A stretch of 64,000 nt of DNA, from positions 119,512,692-119,576,691 of the forward strand of contig NC_061116.1 of NCBI RefSeq assembly GCF_002878395.1, in the 5' to 3' direction. A program made the translations under genes and the position numbers. Positions 22,889-34,909 of this stretch are shown here, piece by piece (the stretch's first letter is position 1; every line of letters starts with the position of its first letter). This DNA comes from Capsicum annuum. Taxonomy: Eukaryota > Streptophyta > Magnoliopsida > Solanales > Solanaceae. The notes below the pieces were generated by a model that was not told the origin of the DNA, made no database searches, and saw only the letters and a list, made by a program, of their open reading frames with translations.

Positions 22889-23820
22889 ATGCCTTTGGTA
22901 TGTAGGAGGGGCATAGGTTGAAGTCAAGGTAGAGGTTAGATTGGAGCATCTCAATCATTTGCAGGTCAGGTTAAGATCGTCTTTTTAGGTTCTAGAGTTT
23001 CTAGTGATGGGACTATTGAGTTAGATGGGGTGAGGTCAGCACATACACCTCCTGTGACCATATATATGCTTAAGGATTGCTTGGTTTGAGAGTTGGATTT
23101 CATTCAGAGGATGTCTCTTATTTTGATCCAGTATACTACTTGGGGCATCAGATGCAAGATGTATATGTGGCTACTACTGGTTCTCCTATATCGATGAGAT
23201 ATTACCAGGGATTGCTCCATTTCTAGTGACCTTATCTTTTATGTCCATAAAAGTCCATATTAGGTATGCATAGTTTATGAGGATAGATTCTCCTTGGTTC
23301 GATAGAGATCCTAGGTTTGATGCTTATATGTTCTTGCTTAGTTTCCCTAAGTGGTTGCACAAGTTGGGCTTGGTCGATTCTAATAGAGTCGATTTTGCTA
23401 CCTTTCAGTTATTTGGTTCATCTAAATAGTGGAGGACTTTGGTAGAGGTAGACCAACTGGGTCATCCCCTCTATGTGCGATCAGTTTGCTCAAGAGTTTC
23501 TAGAAGACTTTGAGTGGAGACATAAGAGACTTAAAAGCCAGAGGCCCTATAGACTGTATGGAGATAGATATTGGTATGGCAGAGGTTAGGATCCTTATAG
23601 TTATGCTAAGGAAGGGTTAGATCAATGTGACAGATTGGGTCTTTAAGGCCTAGTACAGAGGGCTCCTACTTTGTTATATTTATTCTTATGTAGAGATCTC
23701 AGGCACTAGAAGAAGGACTACCCATAACTTAGATAGGTAAATGACTTATCAGTTTCTTGAGGACATGATGGGTCTCGGTATTATGTTCCATAAGATGGAC
23801 TCGAGGCAGGAGCTTCTAGT
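22889..23820 (+). pseudogene. gag: C: gag relic
   Basis: The start is taken at ATG 22889, after a pyrimidine-rich stretch. Arg/Gly-rich N-terminal words follow. From about 23370 to 23560 the reading is that of a Tekay-type capsid (VDFATFQLFGS, then a W residue after a stop, then the FAQEFLEDF-like and RDKRLKSQRP-like helix in a shifted frame). Stops and shifts occur every 20 to 60 residues. The rest, to about 23820, is recognisable only as words. There is no zinc knuckle I can read. Confidence 0.6.
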
Positions 23821-23829
23821 ATAGTATCC

Positions 23830-25496
23830 ACAAGTATGATTCACTATACCGTTGATTTGTATTGGTTGTGTTTGAATGTGGTTCTACTTTATACTATGTG
23901 TTTACTTCTTTGGAACTGAGTCGTGATAAAATCTGTATGTTTTGCTGGGTTAATTGATATTACTATCCCATGTATAATTCTTTAGTGGTGGATCAGGCGT
24001 GCCAATCCTATGTTGTGACTCACTTAGAGTGTATCACTGGACTAGAGTTTCCTTGATTATTATGGATTTTGGTGTGATTTTAGGGTATGATATTCTTGAT
24101 GGTTATATTGTGGAATAGTGGTGGATCAATTATAAGTTTTGGTATATTGAGATTGTAGAACGGATTAGACTTGTGGTATGTCTAATTAGAAATATTGCAA
24201 GTAAAGGATTATGGTTGGATAATTGAAAATTCTCAGGCATTCTTGCCTTACGATTTGTTACTTCCTTAGTGATTAGCTTTACTTGTATGGAAACTCTTTT
24301 AGGTATTAAAAACTTCTCGATTAGACTTATAGGATTTCAGCTGGGAGGGTTCTTGCTTTTATATAGAATGAGTTTGAATGGAAATAAACTAGTTTGTAGC
24401 ATATGTTAATTTTATACCTAAGAGGCCTAATGGATCTTGCTCATGAGTTTTGACTAGGGTATGTGTTATTATTCTATGATCTTTGTGTTAAGAAATACTA
24501 AATGGAAAGGGATTTAAGGAAAGATAAGGAACTTGCACATAAGAAATTTTGTTATATTAAGGATTTAGCTGTTAAATTGTGCTAGAAATTTTAAGTTCTG
24601 AGAGTGTGGTTCATTAGTGGTTTATTAGAGTCTAGTGGCAACTTTCCTGAGATTTGATTTGTGATTTGGGTATCCATAAGTGAAATATAGTGTTTGTTGT
24701 ATGGGTTGATTATCCCTGATATAATGGGTTGCTTATGTGAATTTGATTGGAAAGGCTCTTTGTTCTATTAGATTGTCGAGGACTCTGAATTGATTCATGT
24801 CACTTAAGTATTAAAGATTGCATGGGTATTTGTGATGAATTACATGAAAATTTGGTGTTTTTTTATAATATATATGTCTATGGTATATAAAGTTCTATGA
24901 TTATTTTTTATTTTATCAAGGGAGAAAAAATGTGATTATGGATTAGTGATCCAAATATGGTAAGTGTGACTTTTGAGGTTTTGTATGGCTTTGGTATCGA
25001 TTTCTTGACAGTTACTCTAGTTTGAGGATATAGTGTCATAAGAGTTGATATTTATAGTATCACTCTTGAATAGCTTGGTTCAATGTTTTGGTGGGTGGTC
25101 ATGTGGTTTTAATGAGTTCCTTGACATTTTGTAGGTTCGAGGGTGATTTTTGACTCTTTGGTTTAGTTTGTGATTTGTGGTGTCTGTGATAGTTTTACAT
25201 TAGTCAAGTATTTTCAAAACGTCTATTTGTCTTGACATAAGTTTTGGGGTTAGAGGAAGTTTAAAAATAAAAGAATCTAGCTTCATTGAGAAATTTTGCC
25301 TTAGATGCTAGTGTTGTTACCTTGTGAGTTATTGTGTGTAGATTTTTGGTTCCTTAGCAAGACTATAGTTCTATAGTTGTGGCTCCACTTGGGAGTACTT
25401 GGTTAACATTTGGGAGGATATTTTTGTCCTTTGTCTATTTGTATGCTTGTCTTACTAGTGCATTCGAGGTCGAATGTGAATCTTATTGGTGGATAA
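23830..25496 (+). pseudogene. C: protease trace and unreadable pol remnant
   Basis: Around 23870-24130 there are fragments typical of the Tekay protease (FECGSTLYYV; LVVDQACQSYVVTHLEC; VILGYDIL). The catalytic Asp of the DTG motif reads Glu or is lost. From about 24150 to 25320 nothing is recognised, and the 3 kb expected for RT, RNase H and integrase are not there, so a large deletion is likely. A chromodomain-like TWEYL trace may remain near 25390-25410. The tract before the 3' LTR is GGTGGATAA. Confidence 0.5.
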
Positions 25497-28120
25497 TGTA
25501 ACAAGCGTCATAATGAACTTTAGGAATTTTTATATTTTGACTATTTCTTCATTGTTTCTTGGATCATTTATGTGTTGTGGAGAAGGTTGTCATGACCATT
25601 GATGTATTTGGGAGTGATTTATATGAATTTGAGGTTTTGGATATCCTTAAAGGGAGTAATTTGACTTCGGTTAGTATTTTCTGATCCGAGCATTAGGTGG
25701 TGATTCTACTAGTTTCATTAGATTTGAAATGTCAATTCTTGGTTAGTAGAGTCAGACCCTGAGTCCTTATTTTGTATTTTGACCTCTTAGACAAGAATGT
25801 AGTTATAATAACCTAAAAGGAATTTCTGGGGCTAATTGTTGTAAATGACCTATTTTAAAAAATTTAATAGTTCCATTGAGTCTGAAATGATGAATTTGAA
25901 TTTAATAACATTATTGGCTTATTTCTATAAAATCCCAAATGAATTTTGAGTGTTCATTTAGAGAGTTTTTAGTCTTAGAGTTGCTAAAGTTGCTATTTTT
26001 TGGTACAGGTCCCCATAAATTACAATCGTGACATCCTTTATTGCATTCACAAAGCTCTGGTATTCCTGTATTTTCATTCATGTTCCCTATATCACATTTA
26101 CAAAGGGTGAATTATTCCCTCATCGCGACTGCGATGGCGAGTACAGTGATCATGATGCATTATCCATTGGTTGGGTTAGTTTCCTTCTATGTATTTATGG
26201 TCAAAGACTTACGTTCGTGAAGGGTCGATTTGGGTCAGGTCTTGATCCTGATTGGTGGCCCATGATCACGATGAGTTAGCATACTTGGACAGTTTTAATC
26301 CATGTTTCAGCCCCAAAATGTCTTTTTTCTATTTTTGGAGCTTAGGAACTCAAAATTGGGCAATTTCAAAAGAATTTTCAAGACTTCTTCCATGGGTATA
26401 TTTCTAAATCTTGTACTCATTATTTGCCATTGATTTCCTTTCCAATCTATCTTCAAATTTATGGGTTTAAACATGATTTTTTGGGGTTTTTTCTTGGTAA
26501 ATTGTTAAATGAGTTTACTTCAATTTCAAGTTTGATTTCTACTCATTTTTCTTAGGTTTTCAAATATAAACTTCTCTTGTTATGAAGAACACTATTCTTA
26601 AATATAATCTCAATTTTACCCTTGTACTTTTGAAAATGATTTTCAAAGAGGGATTTGAACCCAAAACATATATAGTAGATATGAATATCATTAGACACTT
26701 TTTGACTTGTAGATGTCATATTTGATTAGAATAGATGCATTTGATGATGATTCAAGGGAGTAGAGTTTTTAGTTGATGCTTTGGGTTGAGTTTTGGGCTT
26801 GGATCTTCTTTTAAGGCAGGTTGATATGTACCTTAACTTTTTCTGATGTGTTTATATATTATATGCTTATTTGTTTGTATTTTTGTGAATCTCTTAGGAC
26901 TAGGGGTTCCACTTAGGTGAAATAAGGAGCATCTCCACGGGTACCAAAGTCTTTTGACTGATTGGAGTTAGCTAATTTCTTATCTTAGTTAGTTTTTCTA
27001 CTTGTAAATATCCTTAGAGTAGATTGTAGATAGATAACTTAGTGATCTTTAGTGAATTGATAGTCAATACCTATTTAAGAGTTTTTATTGGGCTTAGTGA
27101 CCTTCTTGATGATAATTATGTTACTCTTACCTTTTTATGGAATGATTGAGGTTTATTAAATACATAGAGTATAGTGGACTTGTAATAGATGATGAATTAT
27201 TGGGATTTTGTATCTCTTATTTGAGCATGTTGTTATTCAGCATAGCTTTTCTTTTGTAAATTAGTCTAATGATGTCATCTTTTGAAAAGATGGACCTATT
27301 ATAAGGAACAAGCTATGTTTGGGTAAGTTTTGTGATATATTGTTATTTAAATTGATTACCTTTTTTCGTGTTGTCAAGTGTGGACTTATATGCATATTAT
27401 TATTAACTTGAGGGAATATATTGTTATGAAGCCTGAATGAGGGTTTGAATTGATATTTGTCGTTTCAATTGTACATTAAATTAGCATAATTATTATTATG
27501 TCTTCTAGTGGGGGCTTGACATATTATAGGGCTTATTCGTACATTAAATTGCTTAAACTTATAGATGATATCCGAATGTGGTATTTAAATAATATTATTG
27601 ATGTCATACATAACTAATTTTACTCGTGGTGCCCTACAATGGCTTACAAAATGAATTATTGTCATATGGAGTTGATTCTGAGCTCCTTTATACCTGAATT
27701 GAATTGATTTATATCTTCATACTGATTGGTTGTAAGCATTATATCCTCATATTATTTATACATATTTATGAAATTGATACCACTGAGATACTTTTATTTT
27801 AAGAGAAAATGCTAATTTAGAAAACCCATGGCTGAGGTCATTGCTGGTAAGGTTGATTGTGATATATATTAGAAAACCTAGGATGAGGTCATTTTCCAGT
27901 TAGGTGTATTGAGATTATGAAAGTATATGGATTGCAACCCCCCCATGAGTACTGTTTAAGGCGCTGAGCTTGGAAGATATATGCAAAATGTCCCACCATT
28001 ATCACTCTATTGCATTGCATTCCTTGGTATAGTTTGATACTCTGTTTGAGTATTTGCCTTTGTATTATATTTACAGCGATTGGACCTTGTTTGTGATATT
28101 ATGTATTAAGCATTCAATTC
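25497..28120 (+). repeat. C: 3' LTR, first part
   Basis: It starts TGTAACAAGCG and follows the 5' LTR of C to about position 21800 of that copy. It is then interrupted by TATAGCACCCC, the start of D. It contains the dyad-rich words at 26120-26275 (CTCATCGCGAC, GATCACGATGAG). The last five bases (AATTC) are the left target duplication of D. Confidence 0.85.
28116..28120. repeat. D: left target site duplication (AATTC)
   Basis: AATTC precedes the LTR of D. The right copy at 63756-63760 reads ATTTC (4 of 5). Both lie at the break in the 3' LTR of C. Confidence 0.7.
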
Positions 28121-30084
28121 TATAGCACCCCACATTTTTGGGTTAGAACTTGCATTGTTCTTTCTATGTATATAAACCCGAACCTAATGATTTCTAATTT
28201 TATATAAGTGTGAAAAACAATTCTTTAGTATGTGAACATATTTAGAGATGAATATAAGTCATGAAAATCTCTTAACTCAAAGTTAAGTTGAGCACTTTCC
28301 TATCGATTGAATTTTTGTTGATGTTTTTACTTCGATCAAATTTAAACGACCATTACTCCTAGAATATAACTAGTTATATAGACTACCATTTATAAAATTA
28401 AATCCCTTTGAGTTTTCTTTCCAACTCAATTGACCATTCGTCAATCCAAGTTCGGAGTAAAAAGTTATAGGCGTTTTATGAGGTACTGTCAGGGTGCGGG
28501 ACAGAGTGCACGGGGCAAAGCTCTTGCTGCATGATTGAGGTCGTGGGGCATAACTGGAGCCATGCTTTTGGGTCTAAGGTTCAACCCTCACTTCCAAAAC
28601 ATTAAAATATGTTTTTCATTTATTAAATCAAGGAAAAAAATGATCCTTTCACCTCCCATAACTCCCCTAATCCATTACATAAACCTACATTAATCTAAAT
28701 TAATAAAAAGCTCCAAAAATTCCTCGTCCCCTTCCCCCTAAGAATATCAAGAAGGATGTGTCAATTTTCCAAGGCTTGTAGGTTCTAATCTCAAGGTTTT
28801 TATTCAATGTCCCTCTATCAAAAAGGTATGTAGAATGATCCTAACTCTTATGGGCGTAAGTATGATGTATTATAAAGCTTTGAAATGTATATGTATATAT
28901 ATGATCTAGGTTGTAAAATTGTTTGAAGAGCATACATTTTAAACCCCATTTTATGAAGAAATTTTGTATTTACTATGGGGTTTTTCCATAAACTTGATGT
29001 GTATTCATGTGTATATATGTTACGGTTTTTCGAGAATTGATTTCAGAGCTTGATTTATGAAATACCCTCTCTTATGATGAAATCGACTTGCCTTAATATG
29101 TTATTAGTTGTACAAATGGATGATTAAAAGCTTGAGTTTAAATTCTTTACTATCATTTATGGATTGACTTTATTTTATGATCCAATAAGAAGGTGTTTTC
29201 TTGTTTCTAAATGCTCTTGTATTCTAATAAAGAATTGCATGTGATTTATGTAAGAGATGACCAATGGTTAAATTCTTGAAAGGAGAATATTTTTGCTTAA
29301 GTTTCCATGTGATTTTGAAATGATTACTCTCATGTGGTGTTTAAATCTTTTGGTGGTCATTAACATATTTTTAAATGAAAAGGCTATGGACATAATATGA
29401 TATGGCTTGCAAGTCTAGGTATGACGGTACCTAATACAAAATGCCCTTAACATGAAATAACATATTTATGAGAATGAATCATGGTTTTAAGAGGCTAAAT
29501 CGGGCTTAAAGAGAATAGATGGTTACCCAAAGAAAGCATGAGTGGAAGGGCTCATTGCTGGAAATCGTGTTCTGCCGACGCAGTTATTATGATATGTTAT
29601 CCTGAAAGGAGGAAAACTTAGGTGTACTGAAAAGGGGAATCCTACGGTATGCCTAAAGGGGGTTTACCATTATGCATAAACTCGAATCATGTGGCAAACT
29701 CGGATAGAGTGCTTGGACGATGAGTAAATGATGGATTCCATACAACCTATAGGATTGTAGAAATGTAGGGAGTACCATCTAACTGAGAACTAAAGAAAAG
29801 AGTTGAGTCTAAGTTTTACTAGGTTGATTTATGCTTTTTAACTATGTCCATGTATTTTTATCTCCATTATGATAAATTATTTTCACAATGCTATCGATTA
29901 TTTTATATGAAATATATATTATTTTTAGATTGTTTTGCATGCCATCCAAGTATTAACCATCCTTGAACTGCTACGTTGTCTCATAATGTATGTTTTGAGC
30001 CTTGATTCCGTGTTCCATCACATCAGTGGAACTTTGGGATATGTCAGAGTTGGTGAGCCATTCATTTTTTGTAAGAAATTTTTT
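28121..30084 (+). repeat. D: 5' LTR, first part
   Basis: It starts TATAGCACCCC, the decayed form of the TGTAACACCCC of the 3' copy. It is cut at 30084 by E. A GC-rich island lies at 28490-28570, a TATA-like TTACATAAACC at 28675-28685, and a strong donor word AAG-GTATGT with the GT at 28826. No gene is seen; a short frame at 29935-30216 runs across the border with E and is accidental. Confidence 0.85.
28675..28685 (+). promoter_or_regulatory. D: TATA-like box of the 5' LTR
   Basis: TTACATAAACC lies 150 bases before the AAG-GTATGT donor word. The 3' LTR has TTTTATAACCC at the equivalent place (62100-62110). Confidence 0.45.
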
Positions 30085-32978
30085 TGTAATGCCCTGAATT
30101 CAGAACCCCAGATGCTACACAGTGCTTATGATATCAAAGGACAACAAGCTAACCCTTTTCTGGTACCTGTAACTGAGCACTACATAATATACTATAAAAA
30201 TGCGGAAAATAACTAGCGGAAACTTTCCATAAGGTTCAAAAACTAAAATACATCTGAATAAAGTATCAAAAATACTAAAGAAACTGTCTGAAAATCTAGT
30301 CTGAAAGCCTCTAAACTATTTGAATAAGGAGTTGATGGGACAATCCCCCAACTAACTTCGTCTACTAAAATACTGAATCTAGAAATATAATAAAATAATA
30401 GAACATCCTCGAATGAAGAGGACTCACTGCGAAGTCTACTATAGTTGGTTGAATCTGAACTGCTAAGGGTGCTTTGGATCTCATGATTCTGAACCTATGG
30501 TATAAAACACCATAGCACAAAAAAATATGCGTCAATATGTAAGAATATACTGGTATGCTAGATAAGGTAAAGCTAAATGCAAAGGCTCATATGCATGAAC
30601 TATAGCTGACTGAATAACATGAGTAAATTGAGTGAGAAATACATGCATGAATGCATAAACTATAGCTGAAATCATATTAACACTAACTACTGAGTTCTAA
30701 TAACTGGAATACTGATAACTAGGTTTACTGATGTCTGATACTTGATTAACTGAATCTGAGATCAAGCCTATCTAGCGGGTAATATATGGATCTATTGATA
30801 CTGATAATGATTAACTGAATATGAGATAAAGCCAATCTAACGGGGGATCTTTGAATCTCTGGAACTATGTAAGTTCTTTACAGAGCTGATTGACTGTATC
30901 TGACAGTCCTGATTTCTGTGTAGCTGAACTGAGTTCTATTACTGAGACTGAATTTGAAACTAAGACTATGGTAGGTATTCATCGAACAGAAATGCCCTAA
31001 ATATAAAATAGTAAGTTCCAACCTGTAACTCCCAGCTGAAAGGGTGTCAGTACCGTGCCACGGGTAAAGACACTTCTATGGTTAAGCCTGTCTAATGGGT
31101 GACCTTAAATAGGAAGTCAAGCCTAATCTAAAAGGTGACTCTTGGGAGGTAGTCAAGCCTTACACTAATGGGTGACTCCTCATCCTGCACAGGCTACACA
31201 GTTCTAGAGTATAGGGACTGCTACTAATACTTTGCCTGGCTAATGGGGAATTCGTCATCCCTGCTCTCTCTCGGTGCTGAATCCTACTCCCAACTGAAGA
31301 CACTGAACTGATTCTTAGACTATACTAGACTGAGCTAAATATATTACTGATCATGTTACTTGGATGATCTAACTGAGTTCACTGGATTTCATTGACTGAC
31401 AGAATACTACTAAATTCTGTTAACTGGCTGAATGCTACTGAGTTCTGAATTGATTACTGGAATACTATTAAAGTCTAAACTGTATACTAAACTAGAATAG
31501 ACTGATACTAAGATTACTGAATATTTCTAAGTCCTATGACTAACTGAGTTCTACTGATCGAGGCTTGATTAAGAGTATCTTGAAATCTAACACCAACTTT
31601 AGACAATCAGCTAAATTATCGGGTATTAAATACCCCCATGACTCGATAACAAGAAAAGTATGTCAAAGTATAACTTTTAGCAACATATAAACATTCACTT
31701 GGTCATATTTCATTTAGAGAAGCATTTCATCAAGCACTTGAGAGTCATAAACTTGCCCATGCATAGAAATGTATACTAAGGTCTCATAATTCATCCAATA
31801 AAGTCTTTCATCAAACACTTAACATGCATTAACTCGTATATGAATAAGGACTCCTAATAACATATCATAATTCATTCACTAAGGCCTTTCAACAAACACT
31901 TCGCATGCATTAACTTATACAAAATTAGGGATTTCATGCTAACATACTATCATGGCACTACATCACTCAAATAACTATTTTATTAAATATATGGGGAGAA
32001 TACTTTGGTTATACAATAATAAATACATCAAATTAACATGACTACATCAATCAACATGCAACTTGAAGGCTTTATCATGAATATCATGAAATTTATCTCA
32101 TACTAGAATCAAAGCTTGGAACTTTATAATCAAAACATGAATTAAAACTCATAATTATATAATATTTGAATTCAAAAAAGGATCTTGGGTGGAAGGTACC
32201 TAAGAATCAACATCTAACATACCTCAAAATCTTGAATCTTAAAGGAGGTTAACTTTTCTTGAAGGTTCTTGAGTGGTGACGTTTGATTCTTGAGTTTTCT
32301 TAAAGAAGGGTTTGAATTTTGTTCTTGAGTTTTCATCTTGAAAGAAACCCTAATTTTGATGTTATATATAAATGAGGAGTTATGTTCTTTGATTTGATGT
32401 AATTAGGGGTTAAAAAGGGTGGGAAAAGACCCAAAAAGCCCTTTAAAATATCATTTCAGCGCTATTTCGGATAAAGTTGATGGTCTGGGTGACGGACCGT
32501 CACTCTAGTGACTGACCATCACTCCAACCATCAGTTTTGCGATAAAAAATAGCCTTACTTCCTCATTTATGGTGGTAGAGTGATGGTCCATCGTTAACTT
32601 GACGGTCCGTCAGCTTGCCCGTAACTCCTGGGTGGTTCGGACAACTCTCAGTAAAACGGCCATAACATTTTACTCCGATACCGGATTTTTGCAAAATTGA
32701 TATCGTTGGAAAGATAATTCAATTATATATTTGTTTATGGGTAATGACCTCAAAACTTCTTTTTAGAATGAGAGATATAATTATTTAAAATTGACTATGA
32801 CAATATCCTTCTCAAGAATTCAATTGGTAAGGGATGTTTTGATTCTTCTAATAGCTAGGACGTATTTGGGGCCTTAATATACATCAAACTTGATCATAAA
32901 ACTACCAAACCACTAAAAGTTTTTATCATGAGCTTGAAGCATGGTTCTACTATCGGTTGGGATTCTTGGGGTATTACA
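30085..32978 (-). repeat. E: 3' LTR
   Basis: 2894 bp. On the minus strand it starts TGTAATACCCCAAG (32978) and ends GGGCATTACA (30085). It is rich in ACTGA/TCAGT words through 30300-31580. Dyad words GACGGACCGTC lie at 32485-32630, a TATA box at 32361-32372 and a donor GAG-GTATGT with the GT at 32222. It carries no gene. Confidence 0.88.
32361..32372 (-). promoter_or_regulatory. E: TATA box of the 3' LTR
   Basis: On the minus strand TTTATATATAAC lies 144 bases before the GTATGT donor word. The copy in the 5' LTR (37464-37477) has decayed to ATTTTATCCATAAC. Confidence 0.6.
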
Positions 32979-32998
32979 ATATCTCCCCCTTGGGAACA
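32979..32998 (-). other. E: polypurine tract
   Basis: On the minus strand a GGGGG-containing purine tract sits directly before the 3' LTR. It primes plus-strand cDNA. The same 20 bases precede the 3' LTR of G at 49778-49797. Confidence 0.85.
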
Positions 32999-32999
32999 T

Positions 33000-34906
33000 T
33001 CATCCTCGAATGGAACTAACTAAGCTGAGATTTCTCATAGACTGAACTTACTTAAAGGACATGAACATCTGAAACATATCTATATGACTGGAACTACTGA
33101 TATACTAAAATTTCATACTGAACATGCATATCTGATGCATGGATATCTGATTAAGTTGTTCTCATGAATGCATGACTGAAATTACTGATAAGCTGAGTTT
33201 CTGCTACTGAACATTCATATCTAATGCATGAATATTTGATTGAACTGACTCTTGAAAGCATGGCTGAATATGCAATACTAACTGATACTAGGTTTGTAAT
33301 AAAAATCTAAGCATGAAACTGAATGGGCTTAAGGACATGAAAGTATCGAGTAATTATAGAGTATCTCCCCTTGGGACACTATGTCCCTCTAAGAATGCTT
33401 ACTTAACTGGGATACTAGGAAAACTGAGGCAATGCACAAGGCACCTACGACTTGGATCATACTAAACATCTGGGACCTGAAACTAATGCATGACTCATGA
33501 GCTGAGTTGATCTTGCAACTACTGGGACTTTCTATCTTGGAATAGTTACATTCCTAAGATTTCTGATAGCATGACTAGATGGAAAGATGAGAAAACAAAC
33601 TATGCAAATCTAAATGTCTTACGACTAAACTGACTTGCTGGCTTTACTAACTAACTCATGCTAAAAACTTAAGCTCAAATTCGAGAAAAGGATCTAATAA
33701 TACATATCATGAAAATAAAGGGCTTATAAAGTACCCGAATCTATATTAGGGAAACTTCCCTAATCATGGAAAGTCTGGAGTGCATAAAATCTATTCTGAT
33801 GCTGACCACTAGTGTTACTAGAAGTGGCGTGCTACTGACACAAATCTATACCTCTCTGAGCTATTACTCTACACTCCCGCAACCTATGGCTTGGCTTACC
33901 ATATCCAAAACATTCTTTACTACCTACTCTGCATGCACCTAGGTGATTCTTACCATACTCTCCACAAAGAAGATAGGTATGATCATTTCTCACACTACCC
34001 TAGGTTTTAGAGCCTGGCGCCCTATCATGACTGTCATTCCCAAACATTGGTACTGGTGCACTAGCTGAGGATGGAGTTGGTACTGAAAACTTCTGATTAT
34101 GATAAGAACGATTACCACCCTGTGACCCTGGATGAGAAAAACTAAAACTACCTATTCTGGCTGTCTTATTCACTCTCTCTATTTCGTTAGATTTCTCTGC
34201 CTTATCTGCTAAGCGTGAATCATCAACCTAGAAATATTTATGTCCCTATTAAGCATACCAGTCCTCCACTCCTTAACTACCAACCTCGACACACCGGTCA
34301 CAAACTTACTCATTCTTGACCTAGGCCAGCCATCTGCTCAGGGACATACTTAGACAACTGATTAAACTTAAGGCAATACTCCTTCACTGCCATGGAGCCT
34401 TGCCTTAGGTTCATAAACTCTTCTATCTTAGCTTTCCTTATCTAAAGTGAGAAAAACTTATCTAAGAACACATCTTGAAATATCTTCCCAGTCATAGGAG
34501 TTTCATCCTCCCCTTTACTCTTCTTCCACATCACTAACCAATCATGAGCAATATCCTTCAACCTATAGGATTCCAATTCTACACTCTTCTCTTCTGACGC
34601 ATGCATAACTTGGGTGATCTTCTTTACCTCATCAAGATAAAACTATGGGTCCTTACCTACTATTGACCCAAAGAATTCTGGTGGGTTTATTCTCATGAAA
34701 TCTCTAACTCTGGTTGTGACTAAATTCCTATCCCATTGAGGTAGGGCTACAGCCTGATGGTTACCCTGAACATTAGTTGTCACAGTATGGGCTAGCGCCT
34801 GAAAAGCTACCCAAAACTCTGCATGGGATGCATTCTTATTTAAGCGATCTATGGGCTGAGGTGGTTGGTTGTCCTCCCTATGGGTATTATCTCTGCGAGA
34901 AGGCAT
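33000..34906 (-). pseudogene. gag: E: gag, broken, zinc knuckles mutated
   Basis: The ATG at 34904-34906 follows an acceptor-like TTTCATTTACAG by three bases. The first 87 residues are open and end in the Tekay-type VRDFMRINPPEFFGS motif. A stop at 34643 follows. The capsid continues in pieces (HDWLVMWKK near 34530; EEFMNLRQGSMAVKEYCLKFNQLSKYVPE-like near 34340-34420). Near 33880-33970 lie two zinc knuckles. In each the second cysteine is Tyr (C-G-E-Y and C-F-G-Y) while the His and last Cys remain. Nothing recognisable follows before the polypurine tract, so protease and pol are deleted. The sequence between about 33000 and 33750 holds only A/T-rich words. Confidence 0.78.
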
Positions 34907-34909
34907 AGT

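Noticed and set aside
29935..30216. 93-codon plus-strand frame
   Set aside because: It crosses the insertion border between the LTRs of D and E (30084/30085), so it is accidental.
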